Positions 12,901-26,800 of a DNA stretch of 64,000 bases are shown one piece after another. The notes under the pieces are model-generated. The model saw only the letters and a list, made by a program, of their open reading frames with translations, was not told the DNA's origin and made no database searches. Position 1 is the stretch's first letter; the number at the start of each line of letters is the position of its first letter. The DNA comes from Paguma larvata (lineage: Eukaryota > Chordata > Mammalia > Carnivora > Viverridae): contig CM057835.1 in NCBI GenBank assembly GCA_030068075.1, positions 71,873,895-71,937,894 on the forward strand, written 5' to 3'. Made by a program: the position numbers and the translations under genes.

Positions 12901-15900
12901 GGCCAGGAGCCAGGAAAGAAGGCAACACACAATCTGCTGGCCTGGATCCAGATGGACACCTCATACCTTCTCTAATGCCAGTGCTCATCCCAGGCATCTT
13001 CTGGAAGGAAGCCTTCTCTGCTGTTCTTTTTATGAAGAACCTGCCTCTTGCCTTTCCTAATAACTGCAGAGTGCTAACCATACTTTCTCATTCCTTTTTC
13101 CCGGTCTCTTTGCTATGGCAGGGAAACCCAAAACTGGCCCAGTAAAGAGTTTGCTGAGCTGGCGTCACCCCAGCCCTCCCTGCCTGGTCCTATGCCCAGG
13201 TCACTGACCTGTTGGGGCAGATGCAGATGTCATGCATGTAGAACTTGATGGCCTTAGACTGCTCCTTGTTTTTGAAATGGTAATCAGCCAAGAGGTAGTA
13301 GAGCTCATTCACCACCGGAGGGGAGGGGTCGGCCCCTTCTGGGAGGCAGGGCACCTGGGAGATGAGGGAGCAAGGATAAGGGGAGATGGAGTCAGGGTCT
13401 CATATGGGACCAGTAACGCTGCAAACCCAGGACCATTCACATCAGCACAGGACAGGCACTAGGCTCCTCATGGCCCTAACTTCTGGTAAAGAGCAGGGAA
13501 AGAGGCCAAGGTGCAGAAGCGGCAGTGCCAAGGGAAAACTGATGGGACATAGCCCCACCACGCTCAGTTCCTACCTCGGCTGAGGTCCCCTCAATGTAGG
13601 CAGAGACTTTGTCCAGGCTCAGGGCTGGCCTTTCGGTGCGGGGCACAATGGTGGCGATTCTCTTCAGAAGATTGGCCAAGTCAGCAGACACAGTGCTGGT
13701 CTTGTAGCTGTCAAATTCAGGAAGGGTCTTGGGCTTAAAATACTCAAACATAAACAGGGCATCCTCCCATATAAGGTCCACCTTGAGAAAAGACAGAAAG
13801 CAGGTCACAGCGCAATCAGGGTAAAGCAGAAAGGGAAAGGTTCGTCCATGGAAATAATGCAGGTGAGGTTACAATATATCAGAGGTTAGAGAAAGTCGCA
13901 TATACTTTTAAAATTCTGCATACCCACTGTAATTCCCAAACCCGAGTGTCTGAAGAGCAGAAAAATGAACTGGCCTAAGCCCGGCCTTTATAAAGACAAA
14001 TATTGGAAACTGAGGGCCGTACTCTGTGAGTCCACGTGGCTGAGCTGAGTAGGTTCAATCACAAGTGAACTCTCCTCGGGCCTCAGCTGCCTCACTGCTT
14101 GCTCTGGGCCAGGGTGGGTCTGCATTCTGCCCAAGGAGCTTACATTCAGGGCATGGAACTGGTCAAAATAAATGACAGCAGTGACAAGCCATGAGTGCTT
14201 GAAAGCCAAAGAACAAAAACAAATGAAAACCTTTAAGGAATTATTCGTATTATCCAAACTGGAAAAAGAAATCCTTTGAAAATTGCCATGCTGCACTTTT
14301 GAATGATTGGTCAACATTTTTGAAGCTAGTTTTTGCAAGGAAAACCCTCTTCCTATGATCAGACTACATCTGACCATGCTCTTGTTCTCTCGGTGCAACC
14401 AACTGCAAGAGTCGTATGTCTGATGTCCTCCAGGAGTGCTCACCCCCTGCTTCTCTGAGCCCCGTTCCCCCGGGCAGTGGGTCTGGGCAGCACCCTCACC
14501 TGCTGGGCCGAGTGCTCCTCCAGGTACCTGGCCTTGCTCTTCTTGCTTGGGAAGCTGTACAGGCAGTAGAAGCACTGCTCCAAGGCAGTCTCCAGCTCTT
14601 CCTTGTAGGGATGTGTGTCTTCAGAGGTGGATGCAGCCAGCTCCTTCTGGAGAACTCGTACCTATGATAGGCAGGAAGAGACGCCTGAGGAGAAGGCCCA
14701 TAGCTCCCTGGCACAGTGGGACCATTAGGGAGTCCACCGCTCTATCAACTCTGTTAACCTGAGGAGGCCATGTCTCTTGGGCCTGTTTCCCAAAAGGGCT
14801 GCTTACCCCCACAGGAGCCATTCTGGGCCCAGTTCTGACGGTGACCAGAAGGGCTTGCTTGCCAAACTGCCTTCCTTCCAGCACACCCAGTCAGAATCTA
14901 CCAGCTGCTAGGAGATATTACATGCCTCTGATAAGTTCTCTACTCACCTATTTGGCCATTTATTTGCTCCCCTAATACTTACCAAGGACCTCCTTTTGTT
15001 AGGCATAATGTGACATGGTCCTTGCTTTTAAGAAGCTCAGACTGAGGGGCAGTAAATTAAACAGGTGGTTATAATGCAAATGGTAAATCTCATTAGGACT
15101 GAGGGAGTCTCTCTCAGACAAAACAACAATAAGGATTCCAGAGGATGTAAATGCCACAGTCAACAAGTGATGTATCTATGAAGATTAGATTCGGTGGCTA
15201 TTGTTATGCCCAATTGTTACCAGATACACATTCTTTTAAAGCATCCATGAGCTTTTTTCCAAAACTCGACAAGAAGCACATCTCAGTAAATACTAAAGAC
15301 AAGATGTAAGTACACACCACATCCTCAGAACATAAGTCAGTAAAATGAGAAATCAGTACATAAAGGTAGCAAAGACCACAGGTCAAAACATGGCATGCAG
15401 CTAAAAATGGACTTGGGGAAAACTTATAACCTTCAGCACTTGTACTAAAAAGAGTAAACACTGCCACTGAATGGCCATCTAAGCACAATGTAGTTTCAAG
15501 TTGATAAGCACATGGCTTTTCCCGTAGGCTTCACACATAAACGTGTAATACTTATATCTTAGTAAAAGGAAGAAGTTACTTGAAACGCATTTTACTCACC
15601 ATGTCATTTCAAACAATTCGGCAAATGTCTTTTCACATAAGATTTATTTTATTTATTTATTTTTTTCACAGAAGATTTTATACATAAGTTTTTAAACATA
15701 TCTTAATGCTAGGAAGATGTTACTGAATGACCTTATACAAGACATTAAGCACATGGTTTTTCCCAAAGCTTCTGCACTTAACTTAGAAACATTAATACCT
15801 TAAGGATAGCAAGACGTGAAAAAAAAAAGTGAACGCTGAAATAAGTCAGAAAAAGCACAAAGTAAATCCAAAGAAATGATAAAGATGTGTGTAAGTTTAT

Positions 15901-18900
15901 TTCCGTATTTTTATATTGTGCACCAGTAAACACTATGTAGTTGCATGGGTTTTTAAACTTTACATACAAAATATCATGTGGTACATAACCCTTCGCAGCT
16001 TGCTCTTACTCATTTCACTGAGCTATACTCACATTGATACAAATAAATCTGGCTCATTCATTTGCACTGCTCTAAGGAGTTAAACTAATTAAAATGAATG
16101 AATGAACCACATTTATTTGTATCAGTGTGAATATATAGCTCAGTGAACTGAAATGAATAAGATCTTATTGTATGGGGATATCAAAATTTCAAACTTTTTA
16201 GCATAAAAATTCCAAACATGTATTAAACTAGAAATGATAGTACAAGTAAGCCCATGCACTGAGCACTGACTAATAATTACTAAGTCAGTGCACAGCCAGT
16301 CCCTCACCCAACTGTCCCCAATCCACCCCACATTATTTGGGAGCAAATCTTAGACATTACATCACTTCATCTGTAAATATTTGTTTCCATAATTTTTTTT
16401 TACCCTTTCTAACGATGTATTAAGAGTGTTTATCCTTTTTATTTACATGCGTTACAAATAGCATTATGGTTAAGTTAACATCCACCAATATGCTGTTCTT
16501 TAAATGCATGTAAAGTTTCTTTTTCTTTAGTGTGGATTCCTATAAAAGGAAGTATCAGGTCACAAGGTTTGCACATTTGCAACTTTAAAAACTGTATTTT
16601 CAAATTGTTTGCCGAAACAGTTGAACTAATTTTATACTTTGGACGGCAGGATGGGAATCAGCCCTAGGCACTAGAGACAAATGCTGATGCCTGTCTGAGA
16701 GGACAAAATGGTATTCCCTTGCTTATAATTCCTTTTTAATAAATAATTAATGGTTGTTAGTGAGATTGAGTATCTGCTCATGTTTATTGGCCCTTTCGTT
16801 TTCTCTCTAGTGATTTGTTCATATAATTTGCTCATTTTTCTCTTGGGCTTTTTGCTTTTTTTCTATGGATTTGTGGAGTTCTTTAAATACTCTGAATTCC
16901 AGTCTTTTGTCTGATATGTATGTTTCACCAGTTTTGTATGCACGTGTGTGTCTGTGTGTGTGTTTTATCACTATGCGATTTTATGTGTAACTTTGTGTAT
17001 AGTGTTTGTTTTACAAAATTAAAAAATTTTACTGTCAGATTTTTCAGTTCTTTCCTTTACGGTTAGTGGGGTGAGGGAAGGATGGTAAGGAAGAGCATGC
17101 TGTCCTTCCTATAACTTCTTATTTTTATTAGAAGACTGAAGCAAATAGAGCGAATGGCTAACGTGTATGCAATCTGGGTAGTAGTACAAGGACATGGTGT
17201 AACAGGGACTGTCTGGAAGTTAGCAAGGCTCCACAGGAGAGGGGCCATTTGAGCTGAGTGTGGATGAATGGATAAGAATTCAGCAACTTGAATATAACAT
17301 ATGAAAAGAAATACTAACTCAAAAAAAGATGAGATCCAAGAGGATTTCTCGCTGAGTATTTCCACCCTATCCAGGAAGAAAAAACAACCCACACAAAAGA
17401 TCTCCCCATGTCAGTCACAAAGAACTCCCAAGACACAATCCTATATTTGAAGACCACTAACCTGGGGCAATGGGAAGAGGCAGCAATAGAGTATTCACCT
17501 TCATAACCCCCACACCACCCAGATTGGGGAGTGCTCAGCAACCATTTCTGGATCAATGAATGAATAACTTTATGTTTGTTCATTTGTTTATTCAAGAAAC
17601 ATCAGCTGGACAGTAATCTAAGTCGGCTACTGCTCAGGGCCCTAGGGATGCTTCAGGCAGCAAGACCAAACAGGTCTCTGATCTCAGGAACATCACCGGC
17701 AGGGGGAGAGGCACATGACACAGAAGCAAATAGCAGAGCTGCTCAGCAGTCATTAGGACAGAATGGCAGGACCAGGGAAGACCTCTTTTAGAAGGTGTCC
17801 TCTGAGCTGAGACCAATGTGGCAGGAAGAAAAGGACAAGCCAGACATGCAGACCCCTGGGCAGAGTATGGCAGGCAGAGGGCGCGGGGGTGGTCAGGACC
17901 TGAGCAGAGAGAGAGCACTCAATAAGCAGAGGCGGAGTCCACAAAAGTGAAGTTGCTGCAGGAGCTGGAAGAATGTAAAGGCTAGGCCTTGGGTAGGAAA
18001 ACCAGGAGCTATGAAATGAAACATGGCGCTACGCCTATCATTTCACTGCCTCAGATTCACTTGGCAGATCCGGGCAGCTAGAATTCATGCTCCATCAAAA
18101 AAAAATGCAGACTAAGGAAAACCAGAGTAGAATCATCCCATCATCGCCCCTTCTGCCTGCCCAGAGGGCACCTCAGCACCACTTCTGCCGGGCACCAGCT
18201 TGCAAAGGTGCTGACTCATATTTGACTTTCCCCCAAGCAGCATAAGGGAGACTGCCTTGTGGAGGTGACCCTGTGGAAGTAGACAGTGACCCCACACTCT
18301 CTCATTGGGAGAGGGAAGGCAGAAGAAGGAAGCTGCCAATTCCTGAGCAGCAATACAGTCTAAGCTGGCATGATTCTTCCAAAAATGGTCGTGAAGTGTG
18401 AAGCTGGCCCACAGTGAGCACCCGGGAGGCCCTCAGAACTCGCAGGGTAGAGCAGACACTCAGGCATCTACAGCTGGGGCTCCTGCCAAGTCTCCACCTC
18501 CTTAGCACAAATGCTCTGCAAACTGTCGAGGCCTACACACACATGAGCTCTATATGGATTCTCAGTCTCATTCATTCATTCAATCCATTATTTATTAAAC
18601 ACCTACTATGGGCTAGGTATGCTGTGCTAAGGTACTGGGATCCAGCAGTGAACAAAACTAACAAAAATCTCTACCTTTAGGGAAGCTACATTTTAATGGA
18701 GAGGAGACACACAATAAACATAACAGATAAATAAATTATATGGCATATGTTAGAAGGTGGTAAGAGCCATGGGGAAAGCACAGGACAGCGGAGGAAGATC
18801 AGGACTGGGGAGTCGGTAGCTGCGGTTGTAGAGCGGATATGCTCACTGAAAAGGTATACAGCAGAGGTCGGCAAACCTTTCCTGAGGGCCACATAGTAAA

Positions 18901-20278
18901 TATTTTAGGTTTCACATACCACATGGAGCCTATCGGAGCTCCTCATCCCTGCCCCTGTATTGCCAAAGCAGCCATAGTTAATACGTAAATGAATGGTTGT
19001 GGCTATTTTCCACTAAACCATTTATTAATAGACACTGCTGGGACACCTGGCTGACCCAGTTGGTTAAGTGTCCAACTTCGGCTCAGGTCATGATCTCGCG
19101 GTTTATGGGTTCAAGCCCCATGTCGGGCTCTGCGCTGACAGCTCAGAGCCTGGAGCCTGCTTCGGATTCTGTGCCTCCCTCTCTCGCTCTGCCCCTCCCC
19201 AATTTGTGCTCTCTCTCTCTCAAAAATAAAGGCATAAAAAATTTTTTTTTTTAATAGACACTGCAGGCTGGGTTGGGTGCCCCCCTCATGCTCTGTAACC
19301 TGTCTGCGCTGCCTGGCTTCACACTCAGTAGTGAGGTTTGGGGACAGGAATCATGCTGCTTATCCCTAGTAAGCCCAATCAATCACAGCTGCCTTAAGAG
19401 AGAGCTATTTGCACTCGCTTAATACTTACTTACTAAATAGCTATCGATTCAGCAACTACTACCTTGGGTGAGTGGTGTTGGGCAAACAGGATTCAATGGA
19501 AGGTGGTGGTGAATGCAGCTATTATCTCCAAAATTACCACAAAGGGCCTGGCCCTATGCCTGACACACACGAAACACATGCATTAACGATTAGTGATTTT
19601 AAATCCACCTGTAGGTCAAGGCCAGGTCCAGATGCCCTGAACCTCAGGTGCATAAGGAAACCAGGTGCAGACTTTCTGGCAACTCTTGAATAGTCACATA
19701 CAAAATCAAAGCAGCACAGTGGGCCTCAGTACAGGGGGGAGGCCAAGCAAGCCTCAGGACGCCAAATCATCCCTCCCGCCCCACCAGCCCTGGCCAAGAA
19801 GGCAACACTTACATAGAATCGCAGCAGAGCCCCATCGGAATTGCAGCACCAGGACCTCCTGCCCAAATACTCGTGGGCGGTGTTGAGCAGCATGAGGGAG
19901 GATGGCAGCATGGGCGTCTCGGCCATCACTAGGGAAAGATCAGACCGACAGAATCAGTATGGGGGGCCTGGATGGGAGTTGCAAGGCTCAGTCTCTCCTT
20001 TGTGGGCTTTTCTGTCCTTCCCCAAGTGGCCATAGATGTTTCTTTCTTTCCTTTTTTTTATCTTTTTGCCTTTTTAAGTAATGACTTGATTGGCTTTACG
20101 AAAGCAACACATGCTTATCAAAAATCAATTCAGGAGCACTTAGGTGACTCAGTCAGTTAAGCATCCGACCCTTGATTTCAGCTCAGATCATGATTTCACA
20201 GTTCGTGAGATCAAGCCCCATGGGGTGCTCCACCTTGGGATTCTCCCTCTCTCCCTCTCTCTCTGCCCCTGGCCTGCT

Positions 20279-20343
<65 letters not shown>

Positions 20344-23300
20344 AGTAAATAAATACACTTAAAAAAATTCAAATCATACAAGAAGATATAAGGAATGCCT
20401 CATCCACCTCCAAATAAACATGTTCAGTGAACATCCCTGGAATCATCTTTCTGGGCAAGAAACATTTTGAAAGAGAGAGAGAAATAACTTTTAACAATGA
20501 AACCCATACCACATATACCATTTCTTAACTTCGAGATTCTAATTCTTAGGTCTTTTGGAATATTACAGATGAAAAAAAAGAATGACTACCTTTCAGTGAA
20601 GTGTTCGTTCACCACTAAAATGATTACTAGCTCCTTAAAAGATCCTTCAGTGCTTCTGAAACTCTAGGCTATAAGCCACTAGTGGGCTTGTAACTAGCAT
20701 TTTTAAAGAGGATTAGGATAGAACACAAAACAGAAAATACCAGTGGGTCTCACACCCAGTAGAATAAGGATCTTTCATGAAATTTATGTAATACTTTTTA
20801 CTATTGGCCAGCCCCTGTCAAAAAGGTATGAAAGTCATGGATTTAAAAATAAAAAGGGGCACAAGAGTGGCTCAGTCGGTTGAGCATCCAACTCTTGATT
20901 TCAGCTAGGGTCATGATCCCATGGTCAAGGGATCGAGCTCTGTGTCATGGGATCCATGCTGAGCATGGAGCCTGCTTAAGATATTCTCTCTCTCTTTCTC
21001 TCTCTCTCCCCCTCTGCTCCTCTCCTCAGCTTGTGCGCTCTCTCTAAAATAAATACATAAATAATTTTGAAAAATAGGGGCGCCTAGGTGGCTCAGTCAG
21101 TTAAGCATTCAACTCTTGGTTTCCGCTCAGGTCATGCTCTCATGGTGGTTCATGAGTTCAAGGCTCGCATTGGGCTCCACATGCAGGCTGCTTGGGATTC
21201 CATCTCCCATTCTCTGCCCCTCCCCCCACTTACTTCGTGATTCCATTATACAATATGGGAGATAGTCTCGTAACACTGCCTCCTCTCTCCTCGTCTCCCA
21301 ATTCTGGCATGCATATTATTTGTAGCACTTCAAGGTTTGTAAGCTGACACTCTGTTCTGCAACCATAATTGGCACAGCTGCTTTCTCTCAATTCCAAGTT
21401 TAAATGGATTTGGTGCTCATCACAAATTGCCTGTGGCATTTCCACTCCTGACGAATTTCATTCTGACTCATGTTGGTTCACTGACTTCATCCTCCAGTGG
21501 CGTTTTTAGAAGCACCCACAGGAGCTGGAATCCTGGTTTATAGGTGTCTGTTCCCACTATGAATTACAAACAATTTGGCTAGATGTCCTAGATCATACCA
21601 TCGTTTCCTTGAGAATCATACAGACTTTTAGACATCACCTCAATTGCCCTGAATGTAGCTAGGGGGAAATCTGAAATGAGTCTCAGGTTTTACCTGTGAA
21701 GATAAATCATTTCTTCAATTTAGAAATCTAAAAAATACTTATTTAGTTTTATTTTTATTTACTTTTGAGAGAGAGAGAGAGAGAACATGTGCTTGCACAG
21801 GAGCAGGGGAGGGACAGAGGGAGAAAGAGAATCTTAAGCAGGCTCCATTCCCAGTGTGGAGCCCGGTGTGGGGCTCAATCCCATAACTCTGGGATTATGA
21901 CCTGAGCAGAAACCAAGGATTGGACGCTCAACTGACTGAGCCACCCAGGTGCCCCTAAAAAAATCTTTATTCTTAAAGTAGGACGTATTTTGTGGTGTTA
22001 TCAATTTTTCATGGTATACACTAAACACTGAATCTGCAAGTTCAATTTTTTTACTACAGAGAAATGTTCCCATATTTGACAGTGGGTTGAGCGCTTGTCC
22101 TGTTTCATTGCTGGGGTCTTTCCTTCAGGAGCACTATCTACCCTTACACTGGACAAGCTGTTTCCCATATCTATCCTCTTCTCACCAATGCTTTTAGCTC
22201 TGACCTGCATCCATTGGTTTCCGTTCTAGCCATACTCATTCTGCTCCTTGCTATCTGCTTTTTTAGTTATAACAGTGAGACTTAGTTTACAATGTTTTCC
22301 CTTAGTTTTGCAATTTTCCTTTTTGTTTCATTCTGCTTATTAGCTCAGATTTTTTAATAAATTATTTCTTGTACAAATCGTTACAGGGCCCCTGACTTTG
22401 TTCCTCAGCGTAAGATTTCTTCCTGACTGAGTTCACCTGTTTCTTTCTTTTTTGTCCCCTATACAAGGTGGGGGACAGGCTACATTATGTCAGCACACTG
22501 GCCATGTCATTGATTTCTACCCTGCTCATGGTTAGGGCACTTCCTCCATACTACGTAAGTAGCTCTAATATATTACCAGTGAATTTTTTGGGCACTCTCC
22601 CAAATATAAGATCCATTTGCCCTTTCCTTAGAGCCATAATTTTAAAGCAAGTGTTGCTCTCAATTCCCTTGTCTGTAACCTATGTCTGCAGAGACAGAAG
22701 AAGGGAGATCACAAGGCTAGTGCTGTACACAGTCCTTGCCAGAGAGCCTGGACTTTGTTCTCTCTCGGAGATCCCCTTTAAGGTACACCTGGCTGCCCAG
22801 CAAGAGGAGTGCAGTCAGCAGACAACTCCCAACGGGCAGCTCCTTCAGGGTCTGCAACAGCTGCAGAGGCACCTCACCCAAGGTCACAGGCTTCCTGCAG
22901 GAGTCCACGTGCAGTGATTGAGCAAAATGGGAGTATAAAGGCCCAGCTACTTGAGTCCAGCATGGTATGGCAGCTCTGATGGGCCACTCTGGCTCCAGAG
23001 CCTCCTGCCAGGTTGGCCAAGGCCTGGTCGGACCTGCAGCACGGGTCAACTTCCCTCCGCTCCATCCTGCTTCCTCTCCCTTTCCTTTCACAAGCGATGA
23101 CCCCCCAATGAGCTGGCTCAGAGAACTCAGTATGTGACAGTGTCCTACACCGTACTACACATCACCACGCAGCCAGTAAAGTGCTTTACCCCCGGCCCCT
23201 TCCCTCAGCACGGTCAGGCCCCTAGAAGGCGGCAGGGCCCAGCAGCCCTTCCTGTCTCTGCCAAGGCCGAGGGTGATACAGAGGGGCTTCCCCACTTACC

Positions 23301-23863
23301 ACGCTCTACAAATGAGAGACGCTAATAATATTTCCCAGGATTTTACCAACTTCCCATCTTCCCTCAGCTTTCCTACTGGGCGTAGTGCAGGGGACAGGAG
23401 CCATACCTGCTGCCGGGCCACCAGAATCTTGGATTCTTGCCTTGGCCTACCCTTTCAAGTTGACGGCACTCCACTGTCTCCCTTTCCTAGTTTGCTTACC
23501 AGCAGGGTGTTTTAAACTATATTTGGTTTGCATAATTATTCTGAGAGGAAAGGAGACTCTTAATCCAGGGATCTTTTTGTATTATTCTTATAAGAAAAAC
23601 AATAAACATAGCTGTAAACCTCAATTTTTTTTTTCACCATTAAAACCCTTCTGGAAAAATACAAGGTACTACTTGTCAAGAGCTCTTAAGATATTTATTC
23701 TACAGGGGGCCTGGATGGCTCAGTCGGTTGAGCACCTGACTTTGTCTTGGGTCATGATCTGTAGGTCCGAGCCCCACATAGGGCTTTGTACTGACAGTGC
23801 AAAGCCTGCTTGGGATTCTCTGTCTCCCTCTTTCTCTGCCCAGCAGCAGTTTGTGTGTGCTTG

Positions 23864-23899
<36 letters not shown>

Positions 23900-26800
23900 A
23901 AATAAACAAACATTAAAAAAATTTTTTTAAGATATTTATCCTAAAATTTATCCAAAAAATCAGTTGGGCAGAAGCACAAAGGTATGTGTGAGGGCCACTG
24001 AGGTGTGGCCTCTGAGACAGAAATGCTGCAAGCATCCTGAGGGGGTAGCAAGGAGGTGGCTCAGTGAAACAGGATGTCTCTCATCACCATTACGAAAAGT
24101 ACAGAGCAAAACGGAAATAGCTTCATAAAAGAGGTCCTGAAAGCCTTTCTCAGTATGACCCTTCCCTTGTCCAACTCCCGGGGCCCAGCTCTCCTGCATC
24201 CCCGCTCAAGTTGCGCTGTCTCCCCAGTATCCTCCTCCACCCCTGCTCTTCTCTTAAACTTCGGCCGAACACTCCATCCCACCCCTGCCCCTTCAGCATG
24301 AGGCACCCTTCCCTCGGGGGACCACACAGGCTTGGCAGGTGTTCTGGTTTGTCTCCTCCCACCATGAATCTGTCAGGGCCAAGTGTCTTATTCCCAGAGG
24401 CCTGACATGCAGTGAGCAGCTGGTAAGTATGGAGGGGGAGTATCACTGAGGAAAAATCCCCCAAAATTTAATCTTAAACTAGCTGAATACATAAATATGT
24501 GTACTAAAATCTCGACGATATAAAACATTCGTGTTATTGGCCAAGCCTAGACAGCAAATGAAAGAACATTCTACCACTTGGTAGAATGATAGGGTATCTT
24601 TGTTTAAAGGTCATTTAGCTGTTATCGTTAATTCTTCAATTCGCCACATTTCCTACCACTGCATCGATCTGGCTCGAGTGCCATCTCTGTAAAGAGTCCT
24701 GGGCTCGCGCTCTCCAGCTTCTCATTTACAATTACTTGTCATTTATCACCCTCACGTGCCAGGCGCTGATTTGGCAAATGATAGCTTTATTATTTCGTTT
24801 TGTCCTCAGAACAACCCTCTGAGACAGGTACCATTATTCCCAGCATACACAAGGGGAATAGAGGCTGAGAGATTGTATGACTTGGCCAAGGTCACGCAGC
24901 CAAGATGTGACAGTTGGGATCTGGAACCTGTGTTCACTCCGTACCGCCCTCCAGCGGCGCACAGCCCTGCCCTGACTGGCTCAGGCCCGCAGGGGCTGTG
25001 GGGCGTGGCGGTTAAATGCAAATGCTAGTGCATGCCTACCCATCTCATAGGGCTATCTTGGGGACTAAAGGAGTTAGCAAGTTTGAGACCGCCAGAGCAG
25101 TGTCAGTGCTCCTTGCAAGCACTCCCCACGCTGTCACTCTGTGTTGCCACCTTCACCAGACATGAAATACCACACACCCACTGCCTCTCGACCTCCTGTG
25201 CAATGAGCTCCCTGAAGGAGCCTCTGCTTCTGTCCGGGCCCCACACAAAATCCTACTGACTGAGCCCCAATCCCACTCACGGCATCTGAATAGGGCTGTC
25301 AGGGCCCACCTCCAACCCGGACCCATTTCCTGCCACCTTCATCTGTTGGGTTCTCAAACTGTTGCTGGTGACACAGGGAGTGGAAGGTGTCCTCTTCCTG
25401 CCATATGATCCGGTGCAGGATGATCCAGGGCAGCACTGAGGAGACATGGGGCTCCTTGGGCTCCTCTTGCACGGCCATGCTGCAGTCAATGACCTGGGAG
25501 AGGAAGAACAGGGGTGTCACAGTAGGGCCAGCTCTCCCTTCCACCCCCTGGGACGACTTCCTCAGGGCAGAGATGGGGACATGACTAGAAGCACTCCAGC
25601 ACGTCATCATCAGAGTCCCACAGTGCCCAACAACAGGGTTAATGCTCAGGCACCAGAGGAGCAAGCTCCGGCAGACCTCCCTCATGCCACATGCAGTTCC
25701 TGATGCCCTCGGCACCTACCGTGGGCCAGGTCCCGTGCCAGATGTGAGGGTTACAGAGGTGAGCAGGGCATGGGGGGGGGGGGGTGACAGCCCAGGGGGA
25801 AGACAACCACAGACAAGCCACTCAAGAGTTAAGAATCAGTAGAGCCACTGTGATTAAGGCAAATGAGGGCCACAGTGGGGTTGCAGAGGAAGGGTGGGGA
25901 CACACAGAGGAGAACCTTGATGTTTCCAGGTGAGTGGCTGTGGTGGAACCAATACTGAAGAGGGCAGGAACAGAGGGTAGAGGACAGGCACACAAGTGGA
26001 GGCCCAGAGGCAGCCGAAGAAGTGGAAGATGAGTGGAGAAGGAGACCAGGCAGGTCTAGACGCCTTGGTGATGGGCAATCAGGGGGAACATGAAGGGTTG
26101 AAGCAAGGGAGGGGCACGCTGGGATTTCCATGTCAGAAAGATGCCTCTGTGGCAGGGTGGTGGCTACACCGGGAGTGTAGAGGGGCAGGGAGGACTGCGG
26201 GGAGCACACGCCCATAGTTCAAATAAGGGACGGCAGCAGCCTGGGCTAAGGCAGAGCACTACAGATGGAGAGGAGAAACAGAGGATGGGGACGTTAAGGA
26301 CATGGATTTGGCAGGACCTGCTGATGGCTTGAATAGCTGTTGTCAGGGAAGAGCCAAGGGTGGCTTAAGGAAAGTTTCCTGCCACGAAGCCCACCTAGAC
26401 GATGCGGAGTGCTGTGACAACCCCTTAGCTATGAGAGCCAGGACAACGTAGGGCGGTGGAGAGCCCTGGCAGGGAGACAGAGGGCCTGGATTCCAGCCCC
26501 AGCTCCACCTCCTGCTCACCACACCCAGGTCAGGGCCTCCTGCTCTGAGTCTGCTTCTGTCACTCAGGAATGGGTACTCTGGAAGAACCCTGTGATGCCA
26601 AGTGCTCAGCGATCTCCAACCCCTAGACCTGACCGGTCCCAGGAAGGTGTGCAGCCAGTGCATGGCCCCCTACCACCTGAGGTGCCCGCTTCCCGCGGCC
26701 AGAGTAGCCAAGGTGTCCCTTTGGGGTGCCTAGCTTGCAGTGAAAGCTAGTGAGCTATGAAGGGGGAATTCTGAGAACCACACCTGCTGGTGCAGGGCAG

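Larger units (their letters stand above)
14662..19812 (-). other. CABIN1: CABIN1 intron, A+T-rich
   Basis: Contains diverged direct repeats (15190-15990), an inverted repeat (16005-16161), an antisense L1 fragment (about 16360-16980), old interspersed repeats (17570-17950 and 18565-18800), a hAT-like remnant (18862-19038) and a SINE (19039-19250). 14.7-15.2 kb and 19.27-19.8 kb are unassigned. Confidence 0.8.
19929..25336 (-). other. CABIN1: CABIN1 intron
   Basis: Holds SINEs at 20132-20366, 20856-21075, 21077-21238, 21740-21955 (minus) and 23703-23926, plus a MIR near 24727-24930. The stretches 21240-21730, 21960-23700 and 23945-24720 are unassigned. Confidence 0.8.

Noticed and set aside
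13988..14575. Minus-strand open frame of 195 codons
   Set aside because: Overlaps a CABIN1 exon in another frame and continues into intron; the exon frame is the one matching CABIN1.
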